From positions 1 to 24,869 of the forward strand of contig CAYUIQ010000127.1 in NCBI GenBank assembly GCA_964444795.1: a DNA stretch of 24,869 nucleotides, given 5' to 3'. Below, piece after piece: positions 8,501 through 14,500 of this stretch; within the stretch, counting starts at the first letter, position 1; each line of letters begins with the position of its first letter. The translations under genes were made by a program, and so were the position numbers. Source of the stretch: JABMRP01 sp964444795. GTDB lineage: Bacteria > Planctomycetota > Planctomycetia > Pirellulales > Thermoguttaceae. A model generated the notes under the pieces. That model searched no databases, was not told the origin of the DNA, and worked only from the letters and a program-made list of their open reading frames with translations.

Positions 8501-9205
8501 CGTGCCCGGGGAGTCTACGGGTTTTGGCCGGCGGCCTCGGTGGACGACGATATTCTCGTGTATGAAGACGACCGGCGGCACGAGGAGCTGGCCCGGTTTC
8601 ATACCCTGCGACAGCAGTGGGAGCGCAAAGGGCAAACGTGCTTCCTCGCCCTGGCCGATTACATCGCGCCGCGGGACGTCCAGCGAGAAGATTATCTGGG
8701 TGCCTTTGCCGTCACCACGGGTCACGGCTGCGCCGAATTGGTCGCCCGATACGAAGCCGACAACGACGACTATCGGGCGATCATGGTCAAGGCGCTGGCC
8801 GACCGGTTGGCCGAGGCATTTGCCGAACGGTTGCACCAGCAGGCGCGCGCCGACTGGGGGTACGGTGTGGATGAATCGCTCGACAACGACGGACTGATCC
8901 GCGAGAAATACCGGGGGATCCGTCCGGCGCCCGGCTATCCGGCCTGTCCCGACCATACCGAGAAGCGGATTCTCTTCGACCTGCTCGGCGTGCCGGCCGC
9001 CACGGGCATCGGCCTGACGGAAACGCTGGCCATGGACCCGGCCGCCTCGATCTGCGGCCTCTACTTCGCCCACCCGGAGGCCCGCTACTTCTCCGTCGAT
9101 CGTATTACGCACGATCAGGTCGAAGACTACGCCCATCGCAAGGGGATGAAGATCAAGGAAGTGGAGCGGTGGTTGGCACCGAACCTGGGCTATGATCCGG
9201 AGTGA
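5543..9205 (+). CDS. metH: Cobalamin-dependent methionine synthase
   Basis: The protein has 1220 aa, close to the usual 1220-1230, from a GTG preceded by AAAGGGA. MetH transfers the methyl group of 5-methyl-tetrahydrofolate to homocysteine through cob(I)alamin. All four modules are visible. The homocysteine domain (about 1-310) has LDGAMGTMIQ and the zinc ligands C240 (NCALGP), C303 and C304 (GGCCGTTPDHI). The folate barrel (about 335-610) has MIGERTNVSGSRRF and DVNMDDGLLDGP. The B12 cap and Rossmann domains (about 630-870) have DVHDIGKNIV with the cobalt-ligating H752. The AdoMet reactivation domain fills the C-terminus, with RPAPGYPACPDHTEK. Nothing is missing, so the enzyme should be functional and repairable by reduction with AdoMet. 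The stop overlaps the start of the next ORF (TGATG), which suggests coupling. No cobalamin or SAM riboswitch was recognised in the 5' region. Confidence 0.98.
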   Translation: MLEQLLRRRILVLDGAMGTMIQRLGLEESDYRGAELADHSRPLAGCNDLLSVTRPEAIREIHADYLVAGADILMTNTFNANRISLADYALEDRVGQINHAAVACARAAIDAMAGNGDRPRFIAGSVGPTNRTASLSPDVNDPGYRAVTFDGLVENYAEQVTALIEAGVDVLLPETSFDTLNLKACLFAIEQCFDRAGTRLPVMASVTITDRSGRTLSGQTLDGFWTSIAHADLLSVGINCALGPELMRPFVEELSAICPRYTSCHPNAGLPNEFGGYDETPEQMARVLGEFAAAGWLNIVGGCCGTTPDHIRAIAAAVAPCEPRKVPELEPYSRYSGLEPLVLGADGTFTMIGERTNVSGSRRFARLVREGQLEEAVAVARQQVDNGANVIDVNMDDGLLDGPVMMTRFLHLIAAEPDICRVPLMIDSSDWAVIEAGLKCVQGKSIVNSISLKEGEDVFLQHARLVRRYGAACVVMMFDEQGQAVTTKHKVEIARRAYHLLTEKVGMPPCDIIFDPNILTVGTGMEEHNRYAVDFIEAVRRIKQLFPDVKVTGGVSNVSFSFRSHFAVREAMHAVFLYHAIGAGLDMAIVNAGQLAVYEEIPKDLLERVEDVLLDRRPDATERLIEFAESTAADHTTTEKAAEAWREGTVEERLSHALVRGIVEFVDADVEEARRKYASGLDIIEGPLMAGMKVVGDLFGQGKMFLPQVVKSARVMKKAVAYLLPFMDAEKSQSTPRGRGKIIIATVKGDVHDIGKNIVGVVLGCNNYEIVDLGVMAACETILDTAIEKGADMIGLSGLITPSLEEMVHVAREMQRRGMTLPLLIGGATTSAKHTAVKIAPAYDQVTTHVVDASRAAGVVDRLMQPESRKQFDTENREQQRRMREAFERRQKRDLVPYREARRRRFATDWQTVGIDTPAFTGVRVLDDYPLEELAQYIDWSPFFMAWEIKGKYPRVLDDPKVGAHARELFDDAGEMLREIIADGQLRARGVYGFWPAASVDDDILVYEDDRRHEELARFHTLRQQWERKGQTCFLALADYIAPRDVQREDYLGAFAVTTGHGCAELVARYEADNDDYRAIMVKALADRLAEAFAERLHQQARADWGYGVDESLDNDGLIREKYRGIRPAPGYPACPDHTEKRILFDLLGVPAATGIGLTETLAMDPAASICGLYFAHPEARYFSVDRITHDQVEDYAHRKGMKIKEVERWLAPNLGYDPE

Positions 9206-9381
9206 TGAGTGTTACGGTGGTGTTGGCCGCGGCCGGTGTGCGATATAATACGGTCTCCGAGGCGATCGGCCGGATGGTCCGCCCCCAGCGAAGTTTCACG
9301 CCCGATCCCGAGCGGGTCCGTCGTTACGGCCGGCTGTTTGCCCGGTTTTGCGAGGAGATGGAAAGTCGAGGTTATGGGTGA
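9205..9381 (+). CDS. 58-aa ORF coupled between metH and the mutase; possible FGGY-kinase tail remnant
   Basis: The ATG at 9205 overlaps the metH stop by one base, and the TGA at 9379-9381 overlaps the GTG of the mutase gene (GTGA). Such overlaps on both sides argue for translation. The product reads MSVTVVLAAAGVRYNTVSEA and continues with MVRPQRSFTPDPERVRRYGR and LFARFCEEMESRGYG. The stretch from GVRYNTVSEA onward resembles, by eye, the extreme C-terminus of FGGY sugar kinases such as xylulokinases (A-x-MV-R, F-x-PDP, then an RY...LY/F helix). If so, only the last tail of such a kinase is left and kinase activity is excluded. Alternatively it is an independent small protein. An AT-rich TATAAT at 9244-9249 inside the ORF could give a weak internal promoter for the mutase gene. 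Confidence 0.55.
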   Translation: MSVTVVLAAAGVRYNTVSEAIGRMVRPQRSFTPDPERVRRYGRLFARFCEEMESRGYG

Positions 9382-10895
9382 GTATCTACAAACCGTGCGA
9401 CGTGCGTGGCCGCGTGGCCGACGAGCTTTCGCCGGAGTTGTATCGCGATTGGGGACGCGTGCTGGGTGGGCAGATTGAACCGCCCGGGCCGCTGGTGGTC
9501 GGCGGCGACGTACGCGAGTCGACGCCCGAGTTTCTCGCCGCTCTGGTCGACGGGCTGGCAGCAGCCGGGGTAACCGTGTTGAACCTCGGCCTCTGTCCCA
9601 CGCCGATGATCTATTTCGCCAAGGAGCATTTCGCCGCCGGCGCGTGTGCCATTGTCACCGCGTCGCACAACCCGGCCTCGATCAACGGTCTGAAGTGGAT
9701 GATGGGCGACCGGCCGCCGGCCGAGGAGGACGTGCAGCGGTTGGCTTGCGAGACCGAATCGTTGGACGACGCGCCGGGCAGCCCGTTGAAAGAAGTTCAT
9801 CCGGGCATTCCGAGCAGGGTGCCTGGGGTCGAGTTGCGAGGAACGAGCAACGAGCCCCCAGAACGCAACAAACTGGGGGCTCGCTGCGCTCGACCCCAGG
9901 CACCCGGCGGATCGTCCGCGGGAAACGTGCGGCAAGTCGACGTTTCGACCGAGTACCGGGCGATGCTGGTCGAAACGCACGCACGCACCCGGCGGCCCGT
10001 CGAGTTGCATGTGGTGCTCGATCCGATGCACGGTTGTTGGGCGACTCGTGCCAAGCCGCTCTTGGAAGCCGTTTTCCCGCGGGCCCGATTCACGGCCATT
10101 CACGACACGCCGCGGGGTGATTTCGGCGGTCACGGTCCCGACTGTTCTCGCGCGGCCCGGCTGGCGGAACTTTGCCAGGCCGTAACCGAGCAGGACGCCG
10201 ACTTAGGGATCGCTTTCGACGGCGACGGCGATCGCGTGGCGTTTGTCGATGGCGGCGGTGTGGCTCTTTCACCCGAGGAGGCGACGCACGCGCTGTTGCA
10301 CGGCTTCGGCACCGAATTGTCCGAGCAGCCGTTCGTCTTCGATCTCAAGTTCTCGCACTGCATCGCTGAGACGGCCGCGATGCTTGGCGCCGAAGTGGTG
10401 GCCGAGCGGAGCGGACACGCCTTCATCCGCCGGTGCATGTTGCGGACCGACGCCCTGTTCGGCGCCGAGATCAGCGGCCATTACTTCTATCGCGCACTGG
10501 CCGGCGGCGACGACGGACTCTACACGGCCTGCCGGCTGCTGGCCCAGATGGCCCGAACGGGCAAATCGCTCGCCGAGTTGCGCGGGAACTGCCCGGCCGT
10601 TTATCTCACGCCCGACCTGCGCGTCTCGATTGCCGCCGGCGCCCGGCAATCGATCATCGAGCAGGTTCGCGCCGCCTGGTCGGATTACCCCCAATCGACG
10701 ATCGACGGCGTCCGTGTTGCCTTTGACGACGGCTGGGCCCTGATTCGCGCCAGCGTCACCGAGCCGGCGTTGACCTTCCGCTTCGAGTCGATTGATCAGC
10801 CGTCGCTCGACTCGCTGGTGCGGCGGTTCTGCGACAAGCTGCCCGAGGTGGGCGAGGAGTTGTGGGGGAAGTATGAAGCGGTGCGTGCCAAATGA
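9378..10895 (+). CDS. Phosphoglucomutase/phosphomannomutase (alpha-D-phosphohexomutase family) with an in-frame insert
   Basis: The protein has 505 aa from GTG 9378 (VSIYKPCDVRGR, the family's usual N-terminus); an ATG at 9348 would add ten unrelated residues. The enzyme interconverts hexose 1- and 6-phosphates through a phosphoserine. Seen are the catalytic serine loop TASHNP (S96), the metal-binding loop DGDGDR (281-286), the sugar-binding loop GAEISGH (E364, S366) and a C-terminal domain-4-like region with FRFES. Family members are usually about 450-470 aa. The excess sits between domains 1 and 2, around residues 145-180, where a palindromic DNA element (9817-9905) is translated as a Pro/Gly/Arg-rich loop (VPGVELRGTSNEPPERNK and on). 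All catalytic loops are intact, so activity probably survives. Which of glucose, mannose or glucosamine phosphate is preferred cannot be judged. It is third in the metH operon by overlap. Confidence 0.92.
   Translation: MSIYKPCDVRGRVADELSPELYRDWGRVLGGQIEPPGPLVVGGDVRESTPEFLAALVDGLAAAGVTVLNLGLCPTPMIYFAKEHFAAGACAIVTASHNPASINGLKWMMGDRPPAEEDVQRLACETESLDDAPGSPLKEVHPGIPSRVPGVELRGTSNEPPERNKLGARCARPQAPGGSSAGNVRQVDVSTEYRAMLVETHARTRRPVELHVVLDPMHGCWATRAKPLLEAVFPRARFTAIHDTPRGDFGGHGPDCSRAARLAELCQAVTEQDADLGIAFDGDGDRVAFVDGGGVALSPEEATHALLHGFGTELSEQPFVFDLKFSHCIAETAAMLGAEVVAERSGHAFIRRCMLRTDALFGAEISGHYFYRALAGGDDGLYTACRLLAQMARTGKSLAELRGNCPAVYLTPDLRVSIAAGARQSIIEQVRAAWSDYPQSTIDGVRVAFDDGWALIRASVTEPALTFRFESIDQPSLDSLVRRFCDKLPEVGEELWGKYEAVRAK
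9817..9905. repeat. Nested palindromic element inserted in frame in the mutase gene
   Basis: Outer arms of 17 nt match perfectly: GGGTGCCTGGGGTCGAG (9817-9833) with CTCGACCCCAGGCACCC (9889-9905). Inside them an 11-nt perfect pair, CGAGCCCCCAG (9851-9861) with CTGGGGGCTCG (9873-9883), encloses an 11-nt loop. The whole would fold as a long stem with one side bulge (9834-9850). It lies wholly within coding sequence and the frame stays open. The layout is like that of the palindromic elements known to sit in frame in Rickettsia genes. Confidence 0.9.
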
Positions 10896-10907
10896 CGCCA
10901 AGAACAT

Positions 10908-10936
10908 TTGATTTCCCCGGCGGATTGAGCTATTCT
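10908..10936 (+). promoter_or_regulatory. Sigma70-like promoter for the TIM-barrel and sulfatase genes
   Basis: TTGATT (10908-10913) and TATTCT (10931-10936) are 17 nt apart, just after the mutase stop. Transcription would begin near 10943, about 60 nt before the start at 11005. Confidence 0.45.
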
Positions 10937-11004
10937 TGCAGTTCGAGGAAGAAACAAGAGCGGTTGTACACGACCATGATAGAACCTGCTTCACGAGGAA
11001 AACC

Positions 11005-11895
11005 ATGCTGAACCAGAACACGACCCTATCCAGACGAACGTTTCTCGGCGGTGCCGCGGCTTTGGCCGCGTCTTCCATGATGCCACGCCGCGCGCTGGCC
11101 GCTTCGGCCGCCAGGCCCAATTCCAAGTTCAACGGCGTGCAGATCGGAGTGATCACCTACAGCTATCGCTCGCTGCCCGGCTCGGCCGAGGATCTGTTGA
11201 AGTACGTGACCCAATGCGGTATCAGTTCCGTCGAGTTGATGGGCGGCCCGGCCGAGCAATTCGCCAAGGCGGCCTCTGGTGAAACGGGTGGCAAGCCGTC
11301 GATGGACGGTTTCAAGAAGCTGCGAAAACTGTACAACGACGCCGGTGTGAATATCCATATCGTCAAGTTCGGCAACATCGGAAACGGCGGCATGCCCGAC
11401 GAACAGATCGAATACTACTTTCAGGCCGCCAAAGCACTCGGCGCTAAAGGCATCACTCGCGAAATCTCCCCAGCGGCCGCCGAGCGACTCGGTCCGGTGG
11501 CCGACAAGCACGAGATCATGATCGGCTTCCACAATCACACGCAACTGCGGCCGACCACCTACGACGGCGACATCCTTTCCCACGGCAAATACCTGGGCAT
11601 CAACCTTGATATCGGCCACTATGTGGCCGGCACCAACCAGGACCCGGTAGCGCTGATCGAAAAACACCAGGACCGCATTCTCAGCCTCCATCTGAAGGAC
11701 CGGAAGAAGGACAACGGCCCCAACACGCCCTTTGGCCAGGGAGATACTCCCGTGGCGGGCGTGCTGCGGTACATGGCGAAGAACAAACTGACCTTCCCCG
11801 CCGACATCGAGTTGGAGTACGGGATTCCCCAGGGATCCGATGCGGTGCGGGAAGTCACGAAGTGCGTCCAGTTCTGCAAGGAAGCCCTGTCGTAG
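11005..11895 (+). CDS. Tat-exported sugar phosphate isomerase/epimerase-like TIM barrel
   Basis: The protein has 296 aa from the ATG at 11005, which follows CGAGGAAAACC; upstream in-frame codons (from 10936) do not fit a leader. The N-terminus carries a twin-arginine signal (SRRTFLGGAAALAASSMMP), typical for this family in planctomycetes, so it acts outside the cytoplasm. The body is an AP-endonuclease-2/xylose-isomerase-like barrel: IGVITYSYRSLP at the first strand, ISSVELMGG, HNHTQLRP, INLDIGHYVAG, ILSLHLKDR and ADIELEYG, which supply the usual Glu, His, Asp metal ligands (divalent metal). The true substrate is unknown; related proteins act on sugars or polyols. The gene is followed by a sulfatase after 70 nt, an arrangement that fits breakdown of sulfated polysaccharide. 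Confidence 0.88.
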   Translation: MLNQNTTLSRRTFLGGAAALAASSMMPRRALAASAARPNSKFNGVQIGVITYSYRSLPGSAEDLLKYVTQCGISSVELMGGPAEQFAKAASGETGGKPSMDGFKKLRKLYNDAGVNIHIVKFGNIGNGGMPDEQIEYYFQAAKALGAKGITREISPAAAERLGPVADKHEIMIGFHNHTQLRPTTYDGDILSHGKYLGINLDIGHYVAGTNQDPVALIEKHQDRILSLHLKDRKKDNGPNTPFGQGDTPVAGVLRYMAKNKLTFPADIELEYGIPQGSDAVREVTKCVQFCKEALS

Positions 11896-11897
11896 CA

Positions 11898-11914
11898 GGC
11901 ACACTCCGTGTGCC
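11898..11914. repeat. Short hairpin (GGCACAC-TCC-GTGTGCC)
   Basis: A perfect 7-bp stem with a 3-nt loop begins two bases after the stop codon of the isomerase-like gene. No T-run follows, so it is not a classical terminator. I recall this sequence as frequent in planctomycete genomes, so it is probably a dispersed REP-like repeat; only one copy is seen in the window. Confidence 0.7.
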
Positions 11915-11965
11915 GTCCGCCCATCACGCCAAACGGTAGGTGCCCACGACTTCGGAGCTGTCGCC

Positions 11966-13252
11966 ATGTCTCTGAAACGTCTGTCGTCCAGCATTGTGCT
12001 GCTTGCCGTGCTCCTGGTGTCCGCCGGTATGGCCCAAGCGGAAGCAAAGCGGCCGCCGAATGTGCTGCTGATCATGGCCGACGACTTGGGCTACGAGACG
12101 CTCGGCTGTTACGGCGGCACGTCGTACCGGACGCCGCGGCTCGACGCACTGGCGCGTGGCGGTCTGCGCGGCGATCAATGCCACGCCATGCCCGTCTGCC
12201 ATCCGACGCGCACCACGCTGATGACCGGGCGGTATCCGTTTCGCGATCCGTCGGGCTGGGGGTCGTTTCCCAAGGATGCCAGGACGTTTGCCCATGTGCT
12301 GAAGGGCGCCGGCTATGCGACGGCGGTGGCGGGCAAGTGGCAGCTTGCCATGCTGCGTAAGAATCCGGAGCATCCGCGGCAGTTGGGGTTCGACGAAAGC
12401 TGCCTCTTCGGCTGGCACGAAGGGCCGCGGTTTCACAAGCCGTTGATCTGGCAAAACGGCGTCCGCCGCACGGAACTGGAGAAGCCGGACGTCTACGGGC
12501 CGGACGTTTACTGCGAGTTTCTCATCGATTTCATGACCCGGCATCGGGACCGGCCCTTTTTCGCCTACTATCCGATGGCCCTATGTCACGAGATCGCCGA
12601 CGACTTCAAACCCGACCCGCCGCCGGCTCCCGACGGACATTATCTCACCTTCAAGGAAATGGTCGAGGACATGGACCGCATCGTCGGCCGGCTCGTCGAT
12701 GCGGTGGATCGGCTCGGGTTGCGGGAAAACACGCTGATCATCTTCATCGGCGACAACGGCAGCCCGCGTAGCTATCTCACGGGTATCGAGAAGCGGGGCG
12801 CCAAGTCGGTCCGCCTTCACGCCCCGGTGATCTCGAAGCTCGGCGAGTTGGAAATCCGCGGCGGCAAGGGCCAGTTGACCGACTCCGGCACCCGAGTCCC
12901 CCTGATCGCCTCCTGGCCGGGCACGATCCCTGCGGAGCACGTCTGCCCGGTGCCGATCGACGTCAGCGATTTTCTCCCCACGCTAGCCGAGTTGGCCGGC
13001 GCCGAGTTGCCGGCCGGCGTGCGATTGGACGGCCAAAGTTTCGCCGCCCAGCTTCGCGGCTCGCTCGAAAAGCACCGCCCGTGGATCTACGCCCAAGGCG
13101 GCAAGGGCCGTTGGGTGCGTACCGAACGTTGGAAGCTCTACAACAACGGCCGACTTTTCGATATGCAAAACGATCCGGGGGAGAAAAGGCCGGTTGAGGG
13201 CGGCGATGCCCGGGAGATGTTGCAGGGGGCGTTGGATTCGTTGGTGAAGTAG
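11966..13252 (+). CDS. Secreted sulfatase (Cys-type, formylglycine-dependent)
   Basis: The protein has 428 aa from ATG 11966 (MSLKRLSSS), with GGAG 8 nt before it. An in-frame extension back to 11840 would overlap the previous gene. Residues 1-25 form a signal peptide (SIVLLAVLLVSAGMAQA). The sulfatase fold begins with PPNVLLIMADDLGYETLG, giving the first two Asp metal ligands. The motif C78-H-P-T-R82 is the C-x-P-x-R box whose Cys is oxidised to formylglycine, the catalytic residue. Later come GKWQ (in place of the common GKWH) and FIGDNGSPR with further metal ligands. The enzyme removes sulfate esters from a carbohydrate or other substrate in the periplasm. The family assignment is firm; the substrate is not. 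Its Gln in GKWQ is less usual and may affect substrate choice. Confidence 0.93.
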   Translation: MSLKRLSSSIVLLAVLLVSAGMAQAEAKRPPNVLLIMADDLGYETLGCYGGTSYRTPRLDALARGGLRGDQCHAMPVCHPTRTTLMTGRYPFRDPSGWGSFPKDARTFAHVLKGAGYATAVAGKWQLAMLRKNPEHPRQLGFDESCLFGWHEGPRFHKPLIWQNGVRRTELEKPDVYGPDVYCEFLIDFMTRHRDRPFFAYYPMALCHEIADDFKPDPPPAPDGHYLTFKEMVEDMDRIVGRLVDAVDRLGLRENTLIIFIGDNGSPRSYLTGIEKRGAKSVRLHAPVISKLGELEIRGGKGQLTDSGTRVPLIASWPGTIPAEHVCPVPIDVSDFLPTLAELAGAELPAGVRLDGQSFAAQLRGSLEKHRPWIYAQGGKGRWVRTERWKLYNNGRLFDMQNDPGEKRPVEGGDAREMLQGALDSLVK

Positions 13253-13278
13253 TCATCTCGCTGGAGCGAGATGTAGCC
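13249..13278. repeat. REP-like hairpin (CATCTYGC family), copy 1
   Basis: CATCTCGCT (13254-13262) and AGCGAGATG (13265-13273) form a perfect 9-bp stem with a 2-nt loop. The repeat begins with GTAG, of which TAG is the sulfatase stop codon, and ends AGATGTAGCC. The inverted copy at 14466-14494 shares the same ends (GTAGC/T, GATGTAGCC). It could assist termination after the sulfatase. Confidence 0.8.
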
Positions 13279-13365
13279 TTTCCGTCGACCGCCGTTTGAC
13301 CCTTCAGCCCTGCCGTGTGATTGTTTAACGCCCAGCCGAAGGCGCCGGCTCGTGGGACGATGGCA

Positions 13366-13872
13366 TCAACTGTACGCGGGAAACTCATCGACGGCAAACT
13401 CGATCACACGCAGTAGTTGACGACCACGGCCGGTCTCCGTTAGCTTGCTCCAGATGTCGAATTCAAACGTTACGGGCGCGCACTGGGGTGCATCTTGAGG
13501 CCACGGATATTCGGGGTTCGGGCCGTCTTGTGCGAGAGCCGGCGCCAGACGCTGCAACTCGTAGGCCAAGGGCAAGATTGCTCGGATCCAATTCTGGAAG
13601 TCTTCGAATCGGGCAAAGGCAAACGCATCGGCCACCTGTTGACGGTCGGACTGTCGAACGCCTCCCAAGAATCGCAGGTACTGCACGAAACCAGCGTGAC
13701 TTCTCGGGGGTGGATTCCCGGATCGCCAGAAATACGCTTTACCGAGTTTCTCGGTCACCATTTGAAGGTAGTGAAGTTGATGGCAAGGAGCGGCCCCCCG
13801 TCGCCGAAGCAAGACCAGCACTGAATGATCGGATCGTGCCTGCTGCCACCAGAGTTGTTGGTAGTTATTCAT
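13366..13872 (-). CDS. HEPN-like domain protein
   Basis: The protein has 168 aa from the ATG at 13872. The helices LWWQQARSDHSVLVLLRRR (8-25) and PCHQLHYLQMVTEKLGKAYF (29-48), followed by SHAGFVQYLRFL (58-69), match by eye the HEPN pattern W..A..D...A..L, H..QQ..EK..KAL, H....L. In HEPN families the Rx4-6H RNase motif lies late in the domain; here a late copy is not seen and residues near it read GPNPEYPWP, so RNase activity is doubtful. The gene overlaps the upstream partner by 8 nt (ATGAATAA), which indicates tight coupling. HEPN proteins appear in toxin-antitoxin, abortive-infection and nucleotide-based defence systems, mostly paired with a small partner. Function here is open. Confidence is high that the gene is real and moderate for HEPN. 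Confidence 0.6.
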   Translation of the reverse strand: MNNYQQLWWQQARSDHSVLVLLRRRGAAPCHQLHYLQMVTEKLGKAYFWRSGNPPPRSHAGFVQYLRFLGGVRQSDRQQVADAFAFARFEDFQNWIRAILPLAYELQRLAPALAQDGPNPEYPWPQDAPQCAPVTFEFDIWSKLTETGRGRQLLRVIEFAVDEFPAYS

Positions 13873-14206
13873 TTTTGCCTTGGCTATACGATACGGCGTC
13901 TTCCAAGGACCAGTCCTGCGGTAATGCCAGCGAAGCTTGCCTAATCCGATCCCATTGGCTCGGTGTGACATCCAAGACAAATAACTTGTGTTCCGATTCC
14001 ATGCCCGTATCGACACCAAACTCAATCGGTTCCAGCGTGTCGTCGTGTCGGTCCGCGACCAGTTCGTTGATCTCAAGGAACCGGATCTCGCGGTCGGGGG
14101 CATTTGCCGGCAAGTAGTAAACCGAGCGAATCCCCGGATCGGTCTTCAGGTGCTGCTTGGCGTACCAGTTCGCCATGGAGTCCCTGCTGAATTGTGTTGT
14201 GGACAT
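13865..14206 (-). CDS. Small partner protein of the HEPN-like gene
   Basis: The protein has 113 aa from ATG 14206 (MSTTQFSRDSMANWYAKQHL), with GAGGCG 4-9 nt before it. A TTG at 14224 is less likely. The sequence DPGIRSVYYLPANAPDREIR, LEINELVADRHDDTLEPIEF and SEHKLFVLDVTPSQWDRIRQ suggests a compact alpha/beta domain. I know no named family. The stop (TAA 13865-13867) overlaps the ATG of the HEPN-like gene by 8 nt, so the two proteins are probably made in a fixed ratio. No DNA-binding motif is evident. A short inverted repeat TATTCG/CGAATA (14235-14240, 14254-14259) upstream could be an operator. Possible roles are antitoxin, sensor or chaperone, all inferred from context only. Confidence 0.7.
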   Translation of the reverse strand: MSTTQFSRDSMANWYAKQHLKTDPGIRSVYYLPANAPDREIRFLEINELVADRHDDTLEPIEFGVDTGMESEHKLFVLDVTPSQWDRIRQASLALPQDWSLEDAVSYSQGKNE

Positions 14207-14318
14207 TATTCGCCTCGACTGCAAAGGGGTACTCTATTCGTGTTGTGTTGGATCGAATAACGGAACCGTTCGCCGGGGCGCGTCCGGCGGCGTTGATTTG
14301 TGGGATCCAGTGACATTA

Positions 14319-14361
14319 TACCCATTTCCCTGCGGATGGGTACAAGTGCCCGGGCTAAACG
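14319..14361. repeat. Dispersed repeat (CGGGCTAAAC family), copy 2 with inverted repeat
   Basis: TACCCAT (14319-14325) pairs with ATGGGTA (14336-14342). It continues into ACAAGTGCCCGGGCTAAACG, whose tail is shared with copies at 5499-5523 and 14441-14467. The 294-nt stretch between the HEPN module and the second sulfatase is largely made of such repeats; no gene is supported there. Confidence 0.7.
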
Positions 14362-14440
14362 GGTTGGGTGCGGCCATCGGCGGAAAGGACCGTAAACGGC
14401 CCTCTTTCGGTTTTCAGTCCGACCCGGGCACTGCTCCACG

Positions 14441-14467
14441 CCGGGCACGAGTACACGGGCTAAACGG
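14441..14467. repeat. Dispersed repeat (CGGGCTAAAC family), copy 3
   Basis: CCGGGCACGAGTACACGGGC followed by TAAACGG matches copies 1 and 2 in its GGGCTAAACGG core and its GGGCAC-AGT left part. It runs straight into the CATCTYGC hairpin at 14466, so two repeat families are joined here. Confidence 0.7.
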
Positions 14468-14494
14468 CTACATCTTGCGGAGCAAGATGGCTAC
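14466..14494. repeat. REP-like hairpin (CATCTYGC family), copy 2, inverted
   Basis: CATCTTGC (14471-14478) and GCAAGATG (14482-14489) form a perfect 8-bp stem with loop GGA. Read on the minus strand it begins GTAGCCATCTTGC and ends GATGTAGCC, like copy 1 at 13249-13278 but with changes that compensate in both arms (C to T in one, G to A in the other). That keeps the stem intact, as in REP families. It lies just past the end of the minus-strand sulfatase. Confidence 0.8.
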
Positions 14495-14500
14495 TATACG

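Noticed and set aside
8102..9136. A 344-aa minus-strand frame opposite the metH 3' part
   Set aside because: It is an antisense shadow; the plus strand encodes the AdoMet domain.
13780..13803. R-x5-H in the HEPN-like protein (RGAAPCH) as the RNase motif
   Set aside because: It lies in the early helix that matches the H..QQ..EK region; the catalytic Rx4-6H of HEPN RNases comes later in the domain, so this is probably coincidence.
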